Shown: one piece after another, positions 22,870 through 35,348 of the stretch
Numbering within the stretch: position 1 is the stretch's first letter
Layout: every line of letters begins with the position of its first letter
Origin: Centrapalus pauciflorus
Lineage: Eukaryota; Streptophyta; Magnoliopsida; Asterales; Asteraceae
NCBI GenBank assembly: GCA_020465985.1
Contig: JAANYP010007579.1
Coordinates: 620,001 to 684,000 of the forward strand
DNA length: 64,000 nt
Direction of reading: 5' to 3'
The notes under the pieces: generated by a model
Told to the model about the DNA's origin: nothing
What the model saw: the letters and a program-made list of their open reading frames with translations, nothing else
The model's database searches: none
Translations under genes and position numbers: made by a program

Positions 22870-25800
22870 AACTGAGTTTTTCTTGTTTTTGTTTTCACCT
22901 TCTATATATTATCTTTCATATTTTGATTATATGCATACAGGCGATAGAAAGTTCAGATACCTGATCATATGAACAACAAACAGAGTACAATCAAATAGAG
23001 ATAAATTCCACAGTATTTTGAAATTAAAAATATGGAATTAACAGAGTCCCAAAATAGTTTCTGTTAAATCGAAAATGCCCCAACATAGTTTCCATATAGC
23101 AGACGCAAAATATAATCACTCCAAAAACAGTAATCCCTTAATTACTTTTAAAAAAGAAATTGACACGACATAAATACATTGAACAAACACCGATGAAATC
23201 CCCATCTAATTAAACCTCTTTATACATTTGATTTGATTACCTCCTGAGTGTCGTAGGATTCCCACCTCAGTTGAATTGTCTTATACAATGAGACCCTAAT
23301 AAGATTAAACAAAAATCCTTGAACATTTTGGGTTCTAAAAATCTTTAAAAAATTTCAAGTGAAAAAGAAAATAAAATTATGGAGTGATGATGGAATATGG
23401 CAGCAATATGGGATTGGGAAATGGGAAAATGGGGTTGTAAGATAGGGACATAAAATGGTGAATGTGAATCTTTCAAGAATTTAAAAGGGCCAAAAGTGAG
23501 TGATCTATTTTAGCCACAATTGTAACTTGCCTTTTGAACGGGCCTTGAATTCTGGGTCGCACCTCTTTCTTGTTTTCAATGGAAACGGGATCAAGCATGG
23601 CCCCCCCTTTTTCTTGTGTGGCTTTAAGGGTGAGTTAATGAGATATGCATAAAATGGTCCATTTTATTCATGTGGATGTGGACTTCTCATTTTCCTTCTT
23701 CAATTTCTTGTTGAATTTTTTGTTCTGAGGTTGTCTTAAATTGCATTATTTGTAGGTGTTCGTCAATTTTATTATAATTTGGTTCCTTTCATACACGACA
23801 AAAAGATCGCAAGGACTTTTCACGGAAATAATGTGTCCTTGTAAAAAGACGATAAAGCCATCAGTCTGTAGTTTTTTATGTAACGGTTGTATTACTTATG
23901 AACGTATACCTTTTAATTATCATTTAATCAATTTTATATACATTCAACTTGTTGAGAAACACAGTTTTATGTCTGCTTGATATTTATTTGGTTATTTATC
24001 CATCTTTTTTATGTCTATGATAATCATATCAATATTAGTTCATATAAAGCATTTGGAAAGATTTAAAAATAGTGGCATGTGATTTTTAAAGAGTTTTGGG
24101 TATCCAAGATAGCATATGTCTTTCATAAAATGCTTTGATATCATTTAACTTTTGAGGTTTCATCTATTTATACTATCATTTTATTTTATTCTATATATTC
24201 AACGGAAAGAACATTCAGTTTTACTTTTACTTGTTATTGTGTCTGACTAAAACATCCATTATTAATTATTAAATTGAACCATAAAATAAAAATAAAAATA
24301 AAAAAAAAAGTATTGTCGGCTTGTGTTATGAAAATTAGAATGAGAGAGATGTAAGGGGTTTAATTGGCATTAATTTAATAAAAATACGTTAGTGTTACAA
24401 TATCTAGTGTGGACGCACCCTTGTCCCCTGACAGGGTACTCGTGGGACCCATTTTGCACCACCATTTCCTTTCTAGTTTTATTTTCTTACGATATCTTTT
24501 TTTTCCTTCTTTGGTTTTGACTTTTGACCTCTCATATTTAATTCCACCCAATTATATTTTGTCAAGGATTTCTCGTGGGACACACAACTCATGCTTAAAT
24601 TTACTTACAAATTGGAATAAAAATGATATATATATTATTAATTTTGAAATCAAAAAAATTTTAAACAGCAAACTAGTCTACTACTAATCATAATCTACCT
24701 CAAGCGAGACTTCAGGATTTACATTCACCACCTAAATTCTAATTTACCTTCGACGGAATCGTACCCTTGACTTCACATTTACATATCACTCATCGTACCA
24801 AATGGGTTTGCATTGCATGACATTAATATTAGTATATGTTTTTCTTTTTCAAAATTTTACGATTAAATATATAAAACCAAAACCAACAATATTGAAATAC
24901 TTGAAACCAGAAACCGGACCATTTGCTATGAATTAGCTTTGGTTAGGTTAGGTTTGTCATTTCATTGTTTAGTTCATCATGTTTATACACCTTTAGTCAT
25001 TTGATTTTATTCTTTTAAGGTGATCAACAACCTAATGTTAAATTGATGGTTCATATGTTAAGTGCTTTGTGTTGTTTAATTTTAACAGAGTAAGTGGTTT
25101 GTTTTGGGGGAGGAAACATTTATGAGTGTTTACTAATGAGTATCAAAGAAATTTTACGAGTTAAAAAGTTGACATTTATGGCGTTTGGAAGATTACAGCA
25201 ACCCATAGAGTAAGATGATGGTTTAATGGGTTAAATCAAGTGGGCTCAAAACAAAATAAAAAAGCATGTACCATAGAAACAATAACTATAATAGTTTTGT
25301 GCTACTAGTTTTCGAAAACGAGAAAATCCAGTATATTGGGTCAAGCCCATCTAACAAGAGAAAGAATTCAAGAAACCTGATGTGGCCCATCTGCAATAAA
25401 TTGCTTCTAGATTTATAATTAAAATTGGGTGAATTGGCAAAAATAGTAATCATATTTTTTTATATTAGTTTATAGCAACATTATTCATTTATTATCATTA
25501 CTATCATCTTTATATATTTTTTACCGGTTATAATAAAAGTTAGAAAAACATTTATTCTATGAGTATTAAAAATACAAAAGTTAATTCTATTAATGATGTA
25601 AAATATAAAAGTTGATGTTATTAATTATAAAAAAAGAAATAATGTTATTATATTCAATAAAAACTAAAAATTATTTTATTTAACAATTAACCCTTAAAAT
25701 ATTAGTAATTAGTTAATTTATTAGAAACCGTCCGGGATCTCAAATAATTTGTGTGTTGCATCAAGAAGAAGACATGGTGCAAGCATGTGAACATCTTGGA

Positions 25801-26260
25801 AATAACATTTAATAATATTATTTTGATAATATATTTTTGTAATATATAAATGATGCATTCATTACTTGTGAAATTTTAAAGAAATGGAAAGATAACCGAT
25901 AACAAGTTAACTACCGAAGTATGCAAACCCAACTCCATTTATTTACTTGTATGTAGAATTACGTATTATTTCACCCAAATCTTATTTCGACTCAAATCTA
26001 GTTTATATTCTAACTCAATATCCATCTTTCAATGCGTAATTCTGATGGGCCCAGCGGCCCAGCCCAACGTCAAACATGTATTTGCATCATTCAAGTCTAA
26101 TTATGGGTTGCTTTGCTTGGGCTGATAGAATAAACAATAGTTTAATGTTACCATGTGCTAAATCAATCTTATATCAATTATGTAATCAAATGACACTTTT
26201 CACTTTAATACATCATGATTTTTCATTATATTTTGATAAAACATCTTATCCTTATTCATG
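22870..26260. other. 5' flank of NPH3 gene and intergenic DNA
   Basis: Bases 22870-23480 are the likely 5' leader and promoter of the minus-strand NPH3 gene. The remainder is AT-rich. A CCCTTGTCCCCTGACAGGG patch near 24419 forms a short imperfect hairpin. No gene was found on either strand. Confidence 0.5.
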
Positions 26261-26269
26261 ATGTGTATG

Positions 26270-26750
26270 TGGCATTGCCTACCTGGCTGAACACATGGAC
26301 CAATCAGACTGCTAGTTTGGATTTGTCCTCTGTAGGACATGTTCTGACAAATATATCCAGAAAAGTTGATATAAAAAATGTCAGAACGACCACCTTGGGT
26401 AAGACCAACAGATCTAGACGATCAGCCTTCATCCCTGACCCTGCAGGCTCAGCGCTCGCCCCATCGCCTAGTACAGTACGGATCATATCATATCCACGTG
26501 TATAATATATGAAGACAAATCTCGAGAGACTATAAATACCAGAGTTGGCTTTCATCTTCAAGTATGCACGATTCCCTTCAATATGCTCAAAACATATTCC
26601 CAAGAAAAATATTTGTTAATTTAAGCATTGAATTGGTTTCACATAAACCCCCTGTGAATCCACTAACAAGCCTTTCTTGCACCTACAGCCCATGAAGCAA
26701 TCAAGACGAGACTCACCGTATTTCGGTGGATCAATGCTTAAACATTTATG
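26270..26750 (+). mobile_element. Possible solo LTR or LTR fragment
   Basis: A GC-richer island in AT-rich DNA with promoter-like layout: CCTGCAGGCTCAGCGC, then CACGTGTATAATA and a TATA box in CTATAAATACC (26530-26540), then a leader with TTTCATCTTCAAGTATGC. This order (upstream region, TATA, short leader) resembles the U3-R of a plant LTR retrotransposon. I did not find TG...CA ends, primer-binding site, polypurine tract or coding frame, so the class and limits are open. Confidence 0.3.
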
Positions 26751-28349
26751 TTTTACATTATTTCATGATATATCATTATATCAAACTCTCATCCATTCTC
26801 TAATTTTATTTCTAATTATTATTACTTAAATTTTATATTTAATAAAGTTTATAACCATCACACTAATAGGGTTATCATTGCCTAAAATAATAATAAATCT
26901 GAATTAAAAGAATAAAAAACATATGAATTAATCCAAACTAAAATAATGTGAATTTTAAATTTAGTATTGCATATAACATAAAAAGTCGAGTAAAAGAATA
27001 CGAAACCCAGCTAAATGTTATAATCAATGCTATGGCTGATGAAATATAACAATTTTAATCATATGAATAACTAAATATTGTTACTTGTTAATCGTTATTT
27101 GTTAGAAACTGATACAAACTATATTCAACATTGTATTTGATAAGAAATAACTAGTTTAAACCTACAAAGAAAAAAAAATTAGACGTGGTTATAATTATTT
27201 AAGCAAAAGGATTATTGTTATTTTTTTATAATCAACCATAATATCCCAAACAACTACAAATTACAATTTATAAACATAAATATTTATAATAAACATTTTA
27301 TGTTAATCTATATAGTATATACTTAGCATATTCAATAAATTAGACTGTAATTTTTTGAATATTTTACAGTATATGTAGATATAATTTTTTTTATTTTCAT
27401 CGTGACAAACGCGTATAAAATAAACGTTTGTATCTGTTAGGAATTCGCACAATGCAATGAAAACTTTAAAACACCAACTCCACATAGGATTATTAGTTAA
27501 AAATAAAATAAGTAAATGTTAAAACTTTAAGGAGATGTACCATGAAAGTTGGTCACAAAAATACTCGAATGGGAAGCTTTTGGTATCCATCTATGATGAC
27601 ACAATCGATCAGCATCGGGTAGTCAATCAAACTCACAAAGAACAAAGAAAAACACACACTAATATGTGTGTTTAGGTGTTGGCCGTGGGTTCTCCAAACC
27701 AAAATGGGCGGCCGGTTTTGTATTTATAATTAAATAAGAGTTTAATTTAGGGAAAATGACATCAAATAACTCTGAACTTTTGACTTTGTACACATTTATG
27801 TAGTGAACTTTTTTTGTGCATTTTTTGTAGTCAAAGTTTCAAAATTGTTCCAATTTGGTAGTTGGCGTACCTGTTAACCGGTTGCTTCCGGTTTCGATGC
27901 CTACGTGGACAATTTTTTATGACGTGGTGAAACGCCTCGTTCTAATAACGCGGCGTTTTTACTAAAATCTGCAACATAATCCTCGAAGTAATAAAATAAA
28001 ACATTTTAATCTCAAACTTCAATTTCAATACATAAATAAACTAAAGCCACCACATTCAGAGTGCGCTAAAATATAACACCTAATTATTACAACCAAATTG
28101 AAAGTCTAGGGATCTACCCATCCCAAGTACAAAATATAAATCAGAGTAATGAACCATACTTATACTCATCTTATGAGTTTCAATATTAACAGAAATTGCT
28201 TACGAGAATATTGGTTGAGTTTCAAAATGATTACCTCAAGGTTAAGAACTTGGATTGATGATGATGAGAATGTTGATCAATCCTTGAATTCCAGGTTACA
28301 AAAAATCAGATTCAAGATTGTATGTGTGTCTTCTTGACATATGAAGAAA
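26751..28349. other. Intergenic, AT-rich with repeat scraps
   Basis: No gene. The segment from ~27757 (GGGAAAATGACATCAAATAA ... GGTTGCTTCCGGTTTCGATG ... CTACGTGGAC) has the look of one end of a Mutator-like foldback element whose partner end I could not locate. Bases 27660-27720 carry a GGCCGTGGGTTCTCC patch of unknown origin. Confidence 0.4.
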
Positions 28350-28700
28350 TGAAAGGAAGAAAAATGATGAAGGTGGTGAATGGTGATCCATTTTGGGTCT
28401 GTTATAATCTTTTCTTTTCTTTTCTTTTTTTCTTTTTTTTTTTATATTACCTATAAATATGTATGTACTATTATCTCCAAGTTATGAAATTAAATATTTA
28501 CAAGTTAACCACCAAATTTGATAGTTAATCTATCATTTCTTGAATTAAATAATTAAATTAAATGACTCGAAATAATGAATTACCTCGAAATTAGCGGGTG
28601 TTACAATCTCCTACAATTTGGATTGATCTCGTCCTCGAGATCACATGAAATTAATTAAATCAATATCTCGCTTACATCTCTGCCTTAAATTTCTACATAT
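28350..28700 (-). mobile_element. 3' end and LTR start of a decayed Ty3-like retrotransposon
   Basis: Read on the minus strand, GATCTCGAGGACGAGATCAATC (28650-28629) is followed by a purine-rich tract and then TGTAACACCCGCTAATTTCGAG (from 28612). This is the layout of the 3' internal end, polypurine tract and LTR start of plant chromovirus-type Ty3 elements, whose LTRs open with TGTAACACCC. No integrase or reverse-transcriptase frame survives on the upstream side (28700-29200). Confidence 0.45.
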
Positions 28701-30928
28701 AATTCGAATCTCGGTAATACGTCACCTTGATTAAATCATCTTGATATTTCTAAGTCTCGTATCAATCTTATCATTCTGAGTGGATATCATCCTCTCGGCA
28801 TTCTTCAAATTTCTTTTTTTTTTAAACTAATATCGTATTCATCATGTGCATTAACAAACTCCAATGGTAATTTTAGTTGTTAATTTTGCGCACCTATGCA
28901 CTTTATAGTCCAGCACATTATAATGATCTTAGGATTACGTTTCTTATTTTGTATAATCTCCTTCCCAGACGATACTATTAGCATCACATAACGATCAACT
29001 TCAAATTCAACTGATCTATGCTTAAACCGAATATATCTCTGGTTGATCCTGAATAACTCCCAATCACTCGCGAATAATTTGAATCTAATTGTTTGCTTAC
29101 ACTTCGAATGCTAATCACTTGATAATGCTTATTGTAACACATTCAATGAAATTTTGTCCTGTAAGATTTACCTCCGCATTCTAAAACAATGTGAACTTTT
29201 GCTAAGTTTTAAGCAACAACTAGTTTATAACTCACGTATTACGTGGATATTTTTAATTAAATTTATTTATATAAAATGTATATGAGTAAATAAAAATATA
29301 CAAAAATAATAATTGTGTTTATTATTTTTTTAGTGAACGTAAAGGTGACACGTGACATTTGATGTTTTCCTTTATTATACATAATAATAATAACTTCCAC
29401 CACTAAATCAAATTATTACATTTGGATCTAATCATGATTATTATGGATAATAATGATAGAAAAGATTTAATAACCGATTACCCGGCCCGATTAACCGTTT
29501 AAGAGGCCCGCTTAAAAGCCGATTATTTTATATATATATAGAAAAGATTTAATCCTAGTTTATGCATCTTTTAATTGTCGTCGTAACAAGATTTAATCGT
29601 TCTCATTAAATGGGATTTTTGCGGTGAAAATTAATCGTTTACATTAAATGGTGAAAACCGAATCCCCGCGGTGAAAACCGAATCCCCAACGGGGATCCCC
29701 GTATAAATCCCCGCGGTTTTTCAAACGGAGTTGGTATGCGGTTTCTTAAACGGGGACGGGGACGGGGGGACTGATCCCCGACCCGAAACCGGCCCGTTGC
29801 CATCCCTAAGTGACATGTGATATGAATTGTTTTGTTTTATATAATATATAGGTTAATCAACCCATGTATTACATGGGTTGATTTAGAAAATACATATTTT
29901 CTTATATATAATTAAAATAAAAAAATTAAAAGCTAGTTAAATTAAAGATAAAAAAAATACTTAGTTGTTTGATATTAATTAAAAAAATATTATTATATTG
30001 TATTATTAAAAACAGATAATATGTGTTTGCAAAAAATGTTTCTTTTAATTTTTATTAACTTCAAATATAAAATATATCAATGTAAGAAACAAAACACTTG
30101 AATTATGTGAATGTGTATATATTTTGAAAATGATAAAATATAAAAATGGAATATCTGAAAATCAACAATAAAAATTTATCATATTCACAATTGAAGTTTT
30201 ATCAATTAAATTTTAAATCTTGTCAGCAAAATAATTAACAAAAATTTTTAACTTTATTTACTACAATTCTACATTTAAATTCAAATTTTTACATTTGAAT
30301 TTAACTATGATCATTAAGGATAATAATGACACATATTTATTTTAGGTAAATATTAATTCATTAATGAAAAAACTAAAATCAAAATTTAATGTAATTAAGG
30401 TAATGTAGTAAATTTGGAAACGAATTAAAAAAATGGCATAGGTATAATTATTGATTTTAATTAAGGCTATAAGAGACATTTCATAAATAATTATGAGTTG
30501 TCATTAATCTGGACCATTGATTTCTTTCCATCCAATGGTCCAGAAACTCCAAGTTGTTTTCTTATTATATATAGTATAGATGTTACCAAAAACAATAAAA
30601 TATGAGAAGTCAATCGACACAATGATGTGTGCAACGGTAATGGCAGCAATTTGCATCTAAAGAATACAATGGTGTTGTAAACGTTAGGTTAATTCAATAC
30701 ACACACTCCCTCAATTATTAAGAAATCCATTAAAAATTGATATAATCCTTATCTTTAATTTGCATCTAAAGAATACAATGGTCTTACGTCATTAACAAAA
30801 GTAATGTGACTAAAAGGTGTGTGATTGGTAAAAACTAAGAAGAAGTTGATGTACGTGTAGCAATGCCCTTGAACAGATTAATAAAGAAAATAAGGAATGG
30901 TTTGGTGACACAATGTGCGTGATGCTCT
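28701..30928. other. Intergenic with a decayed hAT right end
   Basis: AT-rich, no gene. Bases 29470-29810 are GC-richer and repetitive (ACCGATTACCCGGCCCG, GGTGAAAACCGAATCCCC twice, CGGGGACGGGGACGGGG) and end with CCCGTTGCCATCCCTA, the typical right terminus of a hAT element (TAGGGATGGCAAC inverted). No convincing left end or target duplication was found. Confidence 0.45.
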
Positions 30929-30931
30929 TTA

Positions 30932-31305
30932 GAAGGTGTTTGGATTTGCGTTTGGAAAATTGTTGTAGCGTTATGGAAACTAATAATCAGATAATAGCTG
31001 TAACAAAAAGTGTTGCCGGAAATGTAGTGTTTGGTTTAGTTTCTACTGTGTGCTATCGTAATTATCAAATAACCAGTTTTTAAAGTGTTTGGATTTGCGT
31101 TTTTACTTGTAAATTGATCAAATAATCACTTATTAAGCAAATAAGCTACATTTTTTAACTTATGAAAAAAGTGTGGTATGATCAACTCTAAACGCAAATA
31201 ATCACTTATTAATGTATGCAATTCAAACACTTTAAAGCAATTATTTGTGTTATTGTAACGTAATAAGCTGATAATCTCGTTCATAACGCAAAACCAAACG
31301 CTCTC
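30932..31305. mobile_element. PIF/Harbinger-like (Tourist) MITE
   Basis: Starts GAAGGTGTTTGGATTTGCGTT and ends with the inverted counterpart (AACGCAAAACCAAACGCTCTC). Flanked by a 3-bp TTA duplication (30929-30931, 31306-31308), the Harbinger hallmark. A second partial copy of the left half, same orientation, lies at ~31590-31757 and is cut by the LTR fragment starting at 31758. No coding sequence. Confidence 0.65.
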
Positions 31306-31757
31306 TTAATAAATCTTTCTATTTTAAAGTACAAAGAGCAAGATTATATCATTTTTTATGGATTTCTTCGATCCCCACCCCCAAAAAGAAAACAAAATCA
31401 CACTCATATTATCGGTTGTATTATTATTTTATTTAAAAAATTATTTTATAAACATGTAGTTTGTTACTTTGTTTGCTATTTAAAGTTAAACTGTTATAAC
31501 CAATAATTATAACAAAATCTTTTTTTTAATGTTTTAATAATGTATATTAAAATGAAAATATAACGTGAGGTCAAAATATATTTATTAGGGGTGTTTGAAT
31601 TTACGTTTGAAAATGTTGCAACGTTTTGGAAACTAATAATCAGATAATAGTTGTAACAAAAAGTGATGTCGGAAATTTAGTGTTTGGTTTAACTTCTGCT
31701 AGTTGCTATCACAATTATCAAATAATCAGTTTTTTTTAAGTGTTTGTATTTGCGTTT

Positions 31758-31992
31758 TGTAACATCCCAATTTTGAATACGGTACGTGAAATTATTTAAT
31801 TGGGTTGATTTAAATATCAATATTGAGTTAGACGAATTATTGAGTTATACGTGGAACCGTCACGTGACGAGATTTTTAGTTAACCGGGTTATGGGACTAA
31901 ATTTTTATAAAAGATTACAATTTTGGTGATTATTGATTGATTTGGAACCCGGAAATATAAACTTGTGTTTTATGATAACGGGATCGAATATT
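31758..31992 (+). mobile_element. LTR fragment of a Ty3-like retrotransposon
   Basis: Starts TGTAACATCCCAATTTTG, the canonical opening of Tekay/Del-type LTRs, and continues with ACGTGGAACCGTCACGTGACG. The fragment interrupts a Harbinger-like MITE copy on its left and is cut off by the TA tract at 32011 on its right. No partner LTR is evident. Confidence 0.5.
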
Positions 31993-32007
31993 GGGTATAG
32001 AACCCAC

Positions 32008-32010
<3 letters not shown>

Positions 32011-32078
<68 letters not shown>
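32011..32078. repeat. Compound (TA)18(GA)16 microsatellite
   Basis: A TA tract passing directly into a GA tract, marking the left edge of the element at 32083-32305. An (AC)11 tract at 32307-32328 marks its right edge. Confidence 0.95.
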
Positions 32079-32081
<3 letters not shown>

Positions 32082-32082
32082 G

Positions 32083-32305
32083 GGTTCAATAGAGAATCTC
32101 TATGCCTCGAAAAAGCTTGAAGAACCACAATGCATCGCTAGAAAATCGTAATGCATCACGTAGAAATCGATGCATCACGCGGGAATTTGATGCATCACGT
32201 GGAAATAATGATGCATCACGGGGGAATTGTGATGCATTTGTGATGGTGCATGGAGGTTCTTCAAGATTCTTCGATGCATGGAGGTTTCCATTGAACCCTC
32301 CTCTA
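32083..32305. mobile_element. GATGCATCA-type element of the TATAG/GGTTC family
   Basis: Left end GGGTTCAATAGAGAATCTC, right end GGTTTCCATTGAACCC (inverted). The interior has regularly spaced GATGCATCA motifs, closely matching the copy at 19560-19779 in the same order. It sits between a (TA)n(GA)n tract and an (AC)n tract. No coding sequence; frames through it are chance. Confidence 0.6.
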
Positions 32306-32655
32306 TACACACACACACACACACACACATATAGGGCTTCAAGGGGAAACCATAATGAATTGGGAAACCAAGAGAGAACCACAAATGCATACACAAATTG
32401 TAGGGGCGATCAATGGTTTGGTGTATGGGTTTGTTGGTTTCTCCGGTTTGGTTTCTTCGGTTTGGAATTTTTTATCCGAAACCAAACCAAATTCAAAGCT
32501 ACATAAATCAAACGATAAACCAAATTTGAATTTGGTTTGGTTTGGTTTATAAACCAAAGAAACCAAATATTCAATATGCAAAACAAACTACAAACAATTA
32601 AATATCAAACGACAAGCATAAAACTTTAAAAACATCTCAATAGATTACATATGCG

Positions 32656-33644
32656 TAGGGGTGAGCATCGGTTCGGTTTATGGTTTCTTTGGTTTCCTCG
32701 AATTGGTTTCCTCGAATTGAAAATTTTTTAAGGCCAAACCGAAAACCGAACCAAACCGAATTCAAAGAGAGCCAAACCAATTCGAAAACCGAATTTGAAT
32801 TCGGTTTGGTTCGGTTCGAAAACCGAATTACCGAAAATAAAAGCATTGTTCTAACAAGGTGGGTTCACTGGATTGTACCTGTTGTTGTTGAAGTCGAATC
32901 CACCGTTTCTGGTGTGCTTGACTTCTCCTTGGTTGCTTCATCAGACATTTCAACTACAAAACACAAAAAAATTTCAACATTTCAACCCTATTCAAAGTAA
33001 TCAAGCAGCGACTGTGAGTGTCGATGGTGAGACCCACCTGAGCAAGCGTGAACGGAGCAGCGACGTTGAGACCCACGCCGTAGTGGACGGTGCAGCACTG
33101 CAGCGACTGTGATTGTGGACGTGCGTGAACTCGTGAAGGGAAGCGATTAGGCGAACTAGGTTACACACATACGGAAACTGAGAAAGGCGAACTAGGGTTC
33201 GCTAATCGCTCTGGATTCTGGAGTCATGGACTGCGTCTGGGTATCTGCTACTCTGGAAGTTTTCAATGGGTATTGGCCTGTTGGGTAATCCGTAAATCAT
33301 AATTGGGTTTTTTTAGTTTGGATATGGGTTTTTTGGGTTTGGGTTTGGGTTTGGGACTTGGGTATTATGTTAGCCCAATTCTAATATTTAATTACTTATA
33401 AATTTCTACATATATATTTATATATAATATATTTAATAAATATTTAAAAATAAATTCGGTAATTCGGTTTGGTTTGGTCTATAATTAGTGAAACCATAAT
33501 TCAAACCATAAACCTAATTTGAAATTCGATTTGGTCTAAAACCAATTCGAAAACCATATTTAGTATTTGGTTTGGTCTAAATCGAATTCGGTTTGGTTTG
33601 ATTTTTGGTTTCTTCGATTCCAAACCAAATACTGCTCACCCCTA
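32656..33644. mobile_element. hAT element, deleted derivative, 989 bp
   Basis: Termini TAGGGGTGAGCATCGGTTCGG and ...CCAAATACTGCTCACCCCTA are inverted repeats, flanked by a perfect 8-bp duplication CATATGCG (32648-32655, 33645-33652). Both subterminal regions are packed with CGGTTTGG / CCAAACCG motifs, probable transposase-binding sites. The middle is GC-richer. On the minus strand near 32957 an ATG opens a ~27-codon frame (MSDEATKEKSSTPE...), the sort of Ser/Thr/Glu-rich start seen in plant hAT transposases, ending in a stop. I interpret this as an internal deletion derivative of an autonomous hAT. Confidence 0.82.
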
Positions 33645-33878
33645 CATATGCGATCCCAAAATATCAAGTTAAACAAACATAAAATATTTTATGTCAAAGA
33701 AATCAATCCTAAAATTTATAAATATATTAAGTACATATATAATTTTGGGTTCAAATTAATACCACAGATGTCCAGGGCACCAGAAATGTCAATATTAACC
33801 ATAGGATTTATAAACATAATGATTTTAATTCAAGGTGATATTTTTTATATTTAGTTTTTTAATCAATGAATTTTAAAC

Positions 33879-33880
<2 letters not shown>

Positions 33881-33939
<59 letters not shown>
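33881..33939. repeat. (TTA)n trinucleotide microsatellite
   Basis: About twenty uninterrupted TTA units. Neighbouring DNA (33960-34280) holds two near-identical ~110-bp units rich in CGGTTTGG and CCAAAAACCG (34000-34105 and 34135-34235), a hAT-like subterminal repeat in tandem. Confidence 0.95.
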
Positions 33940-33941
<2 letters not shown>

Positions 33942-34290
33942 TCCAACTGTCAAACTTGGTATTTATAGTATATTTATAATACACACACACACACATACAT
34001 ATTCGATAATTCGGTTTGGTTTGGTCCGCTATTAGTTAGACCATAAATCAATCCAAAAACCGAGTTTCATAATCGGTTTGGTCTAAATCCAAACCAAAAA
34101 CCGATTTTTTAAATTTGGTTTGGTTTTAAATGGATTCGATTTGGTTTGGTCCGCTATCAGCTAGACCATAAATCAATCCAAAAACCGAGTTCATAATCGG
34201 TTTGGTCTAAAACCAAACAAAAAACCGAAGTTTAAATTTGGTTTGGTTTTAAATGGATTCGATTTAGTTTGGTTTTTGGTTTCCTGTGTG

Positions 34291-34517
34291 TAGGGGTGAC
34301 AATTTTGGCCCAACGGACCAAACACACGGGATGATTAAATTGACCCGTAGTAAGACACTAATGTTAAATATATTTTTTTAAAAAATGAAAATTTATAGAA
34401 CAGTTGATTAAACAAATTGTTTCTTGAAAAAAATTTCAAAATTATGTAAAATTTATAACTTTTGGTTGTCAACCTCTTTAACCCGTTTGTTTGAATGAGC
34501 CGAAATTGTCACCCCTA
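34291..34517. mobile_element. hAT MITE family A, copy 4 (best preserved ends)
   Basis: TAGGGGTGACAATTTTGGCC at the left and GCCGAAATTGTCACCCCTA at the right are near-perfect inverted repeats. Flanks CCTGTGTG / CCTGCGTG are an 8-bp duplication with one mismatch. 227 bp. It is inserted within a GATGCATCA-like minisatellite that resumes at 34518. Confidence 0.85.
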
Positions 34518-34525
34518 CCTGCGTG

Positions 34526-34640
34526 ATACATCGATTCCTCGCGTGACGCATCAATTTTCAGCGTTTTGCATCATGATTCCCGTGTGATACATTGACTTAC
34601 TGCATAATGAATCGAATTTCCGCATGATACATTGTATATG
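34526..34640. repeat. Degenerate ATGCATCA-type minisatellite fragment
   Basis: About six ~20-bp units built on GTGATACATCGATT / GTGACGCATCAATTT, related to the units at 50840-50935 and in the elements at 19560 and 32083. It is followed by a (GT)n tract (34638-34654). The hAT MITE copy 4 is inserted at its left edge. Confidence 0.55.
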
Positions 34641-34654
34641 TGTGTGTGTGTGTG

Positions 34655-35142
34655 TCTATATATACACCACAAGCTACATACATGCATCTATGTATGTGTG
34701 TATACCACAAAGCCATGGACAACAAATTGATTACCATGAAATAAAATAAACAACAAAAGTCCGTTTAGTGATTTTATTCGGTTTAACCAAAACCTGTCGA
34801 ATTTGACCAGTTCAGTAACAACAGGTAAAACCAAGCAAAATGAACATATGTTTTTTTTGAATGGAAACAAAAAAAATATTATTTAAACCAATGAGTATGT
34901 AGAAAGCCATTGAAATGATCAGTGCAGCAGGTCAATCAACTACATTTAAGGATAAAGGATTATGTCAAAGTTGTTGAGACTTGAGATGCATCTTGGTAAC
35001 AGCAGAGTTGGTTCTGCACTAAGGAAACATTAGGGGCCATTTTGACTCGTTTCATCCTTTTGAACCATTAGGTTGAAATTGTCAGCTTTTATCTGGTTAA
35101 TGGTTGTAAGTGGTGGTTCATACAACTTATAAAAGGAATGAT
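34655..35142. other. Intergenic, no feature recognised
   Basis: AT-rich spacer between the minisatellite and the Pack-MULE. No gene, inverted repeat or repeat family seen. Confidence 0.45.
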
Positions 35143-35152
35143 AATTACAATA

Positions 35153-35315
35153 GGCCAAATTGCATGAAATAGCAAGTTACTTACGTCTTTTTTCTTATTA
35201 GAGCATTTTACTTTATCTTGTATCATTAATTGTATCCTACTAACCTTAACTTGTCATTTAATGCAACATGATGTACGTAAGCGGTTGTTCATTCCATTTA
35301 GCCGGTTCCCACTTC

Positions 35316-35348
<33 letters not shown>

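Noticed and set aside
32680..33112. Overlapping plus-strand frames (106 and 79 codons)
   Set aside because: They fall inside the hAT derivative and run through its subterminal CGGTTTGG arrays; the only transposase-like start is on the opposite strand.
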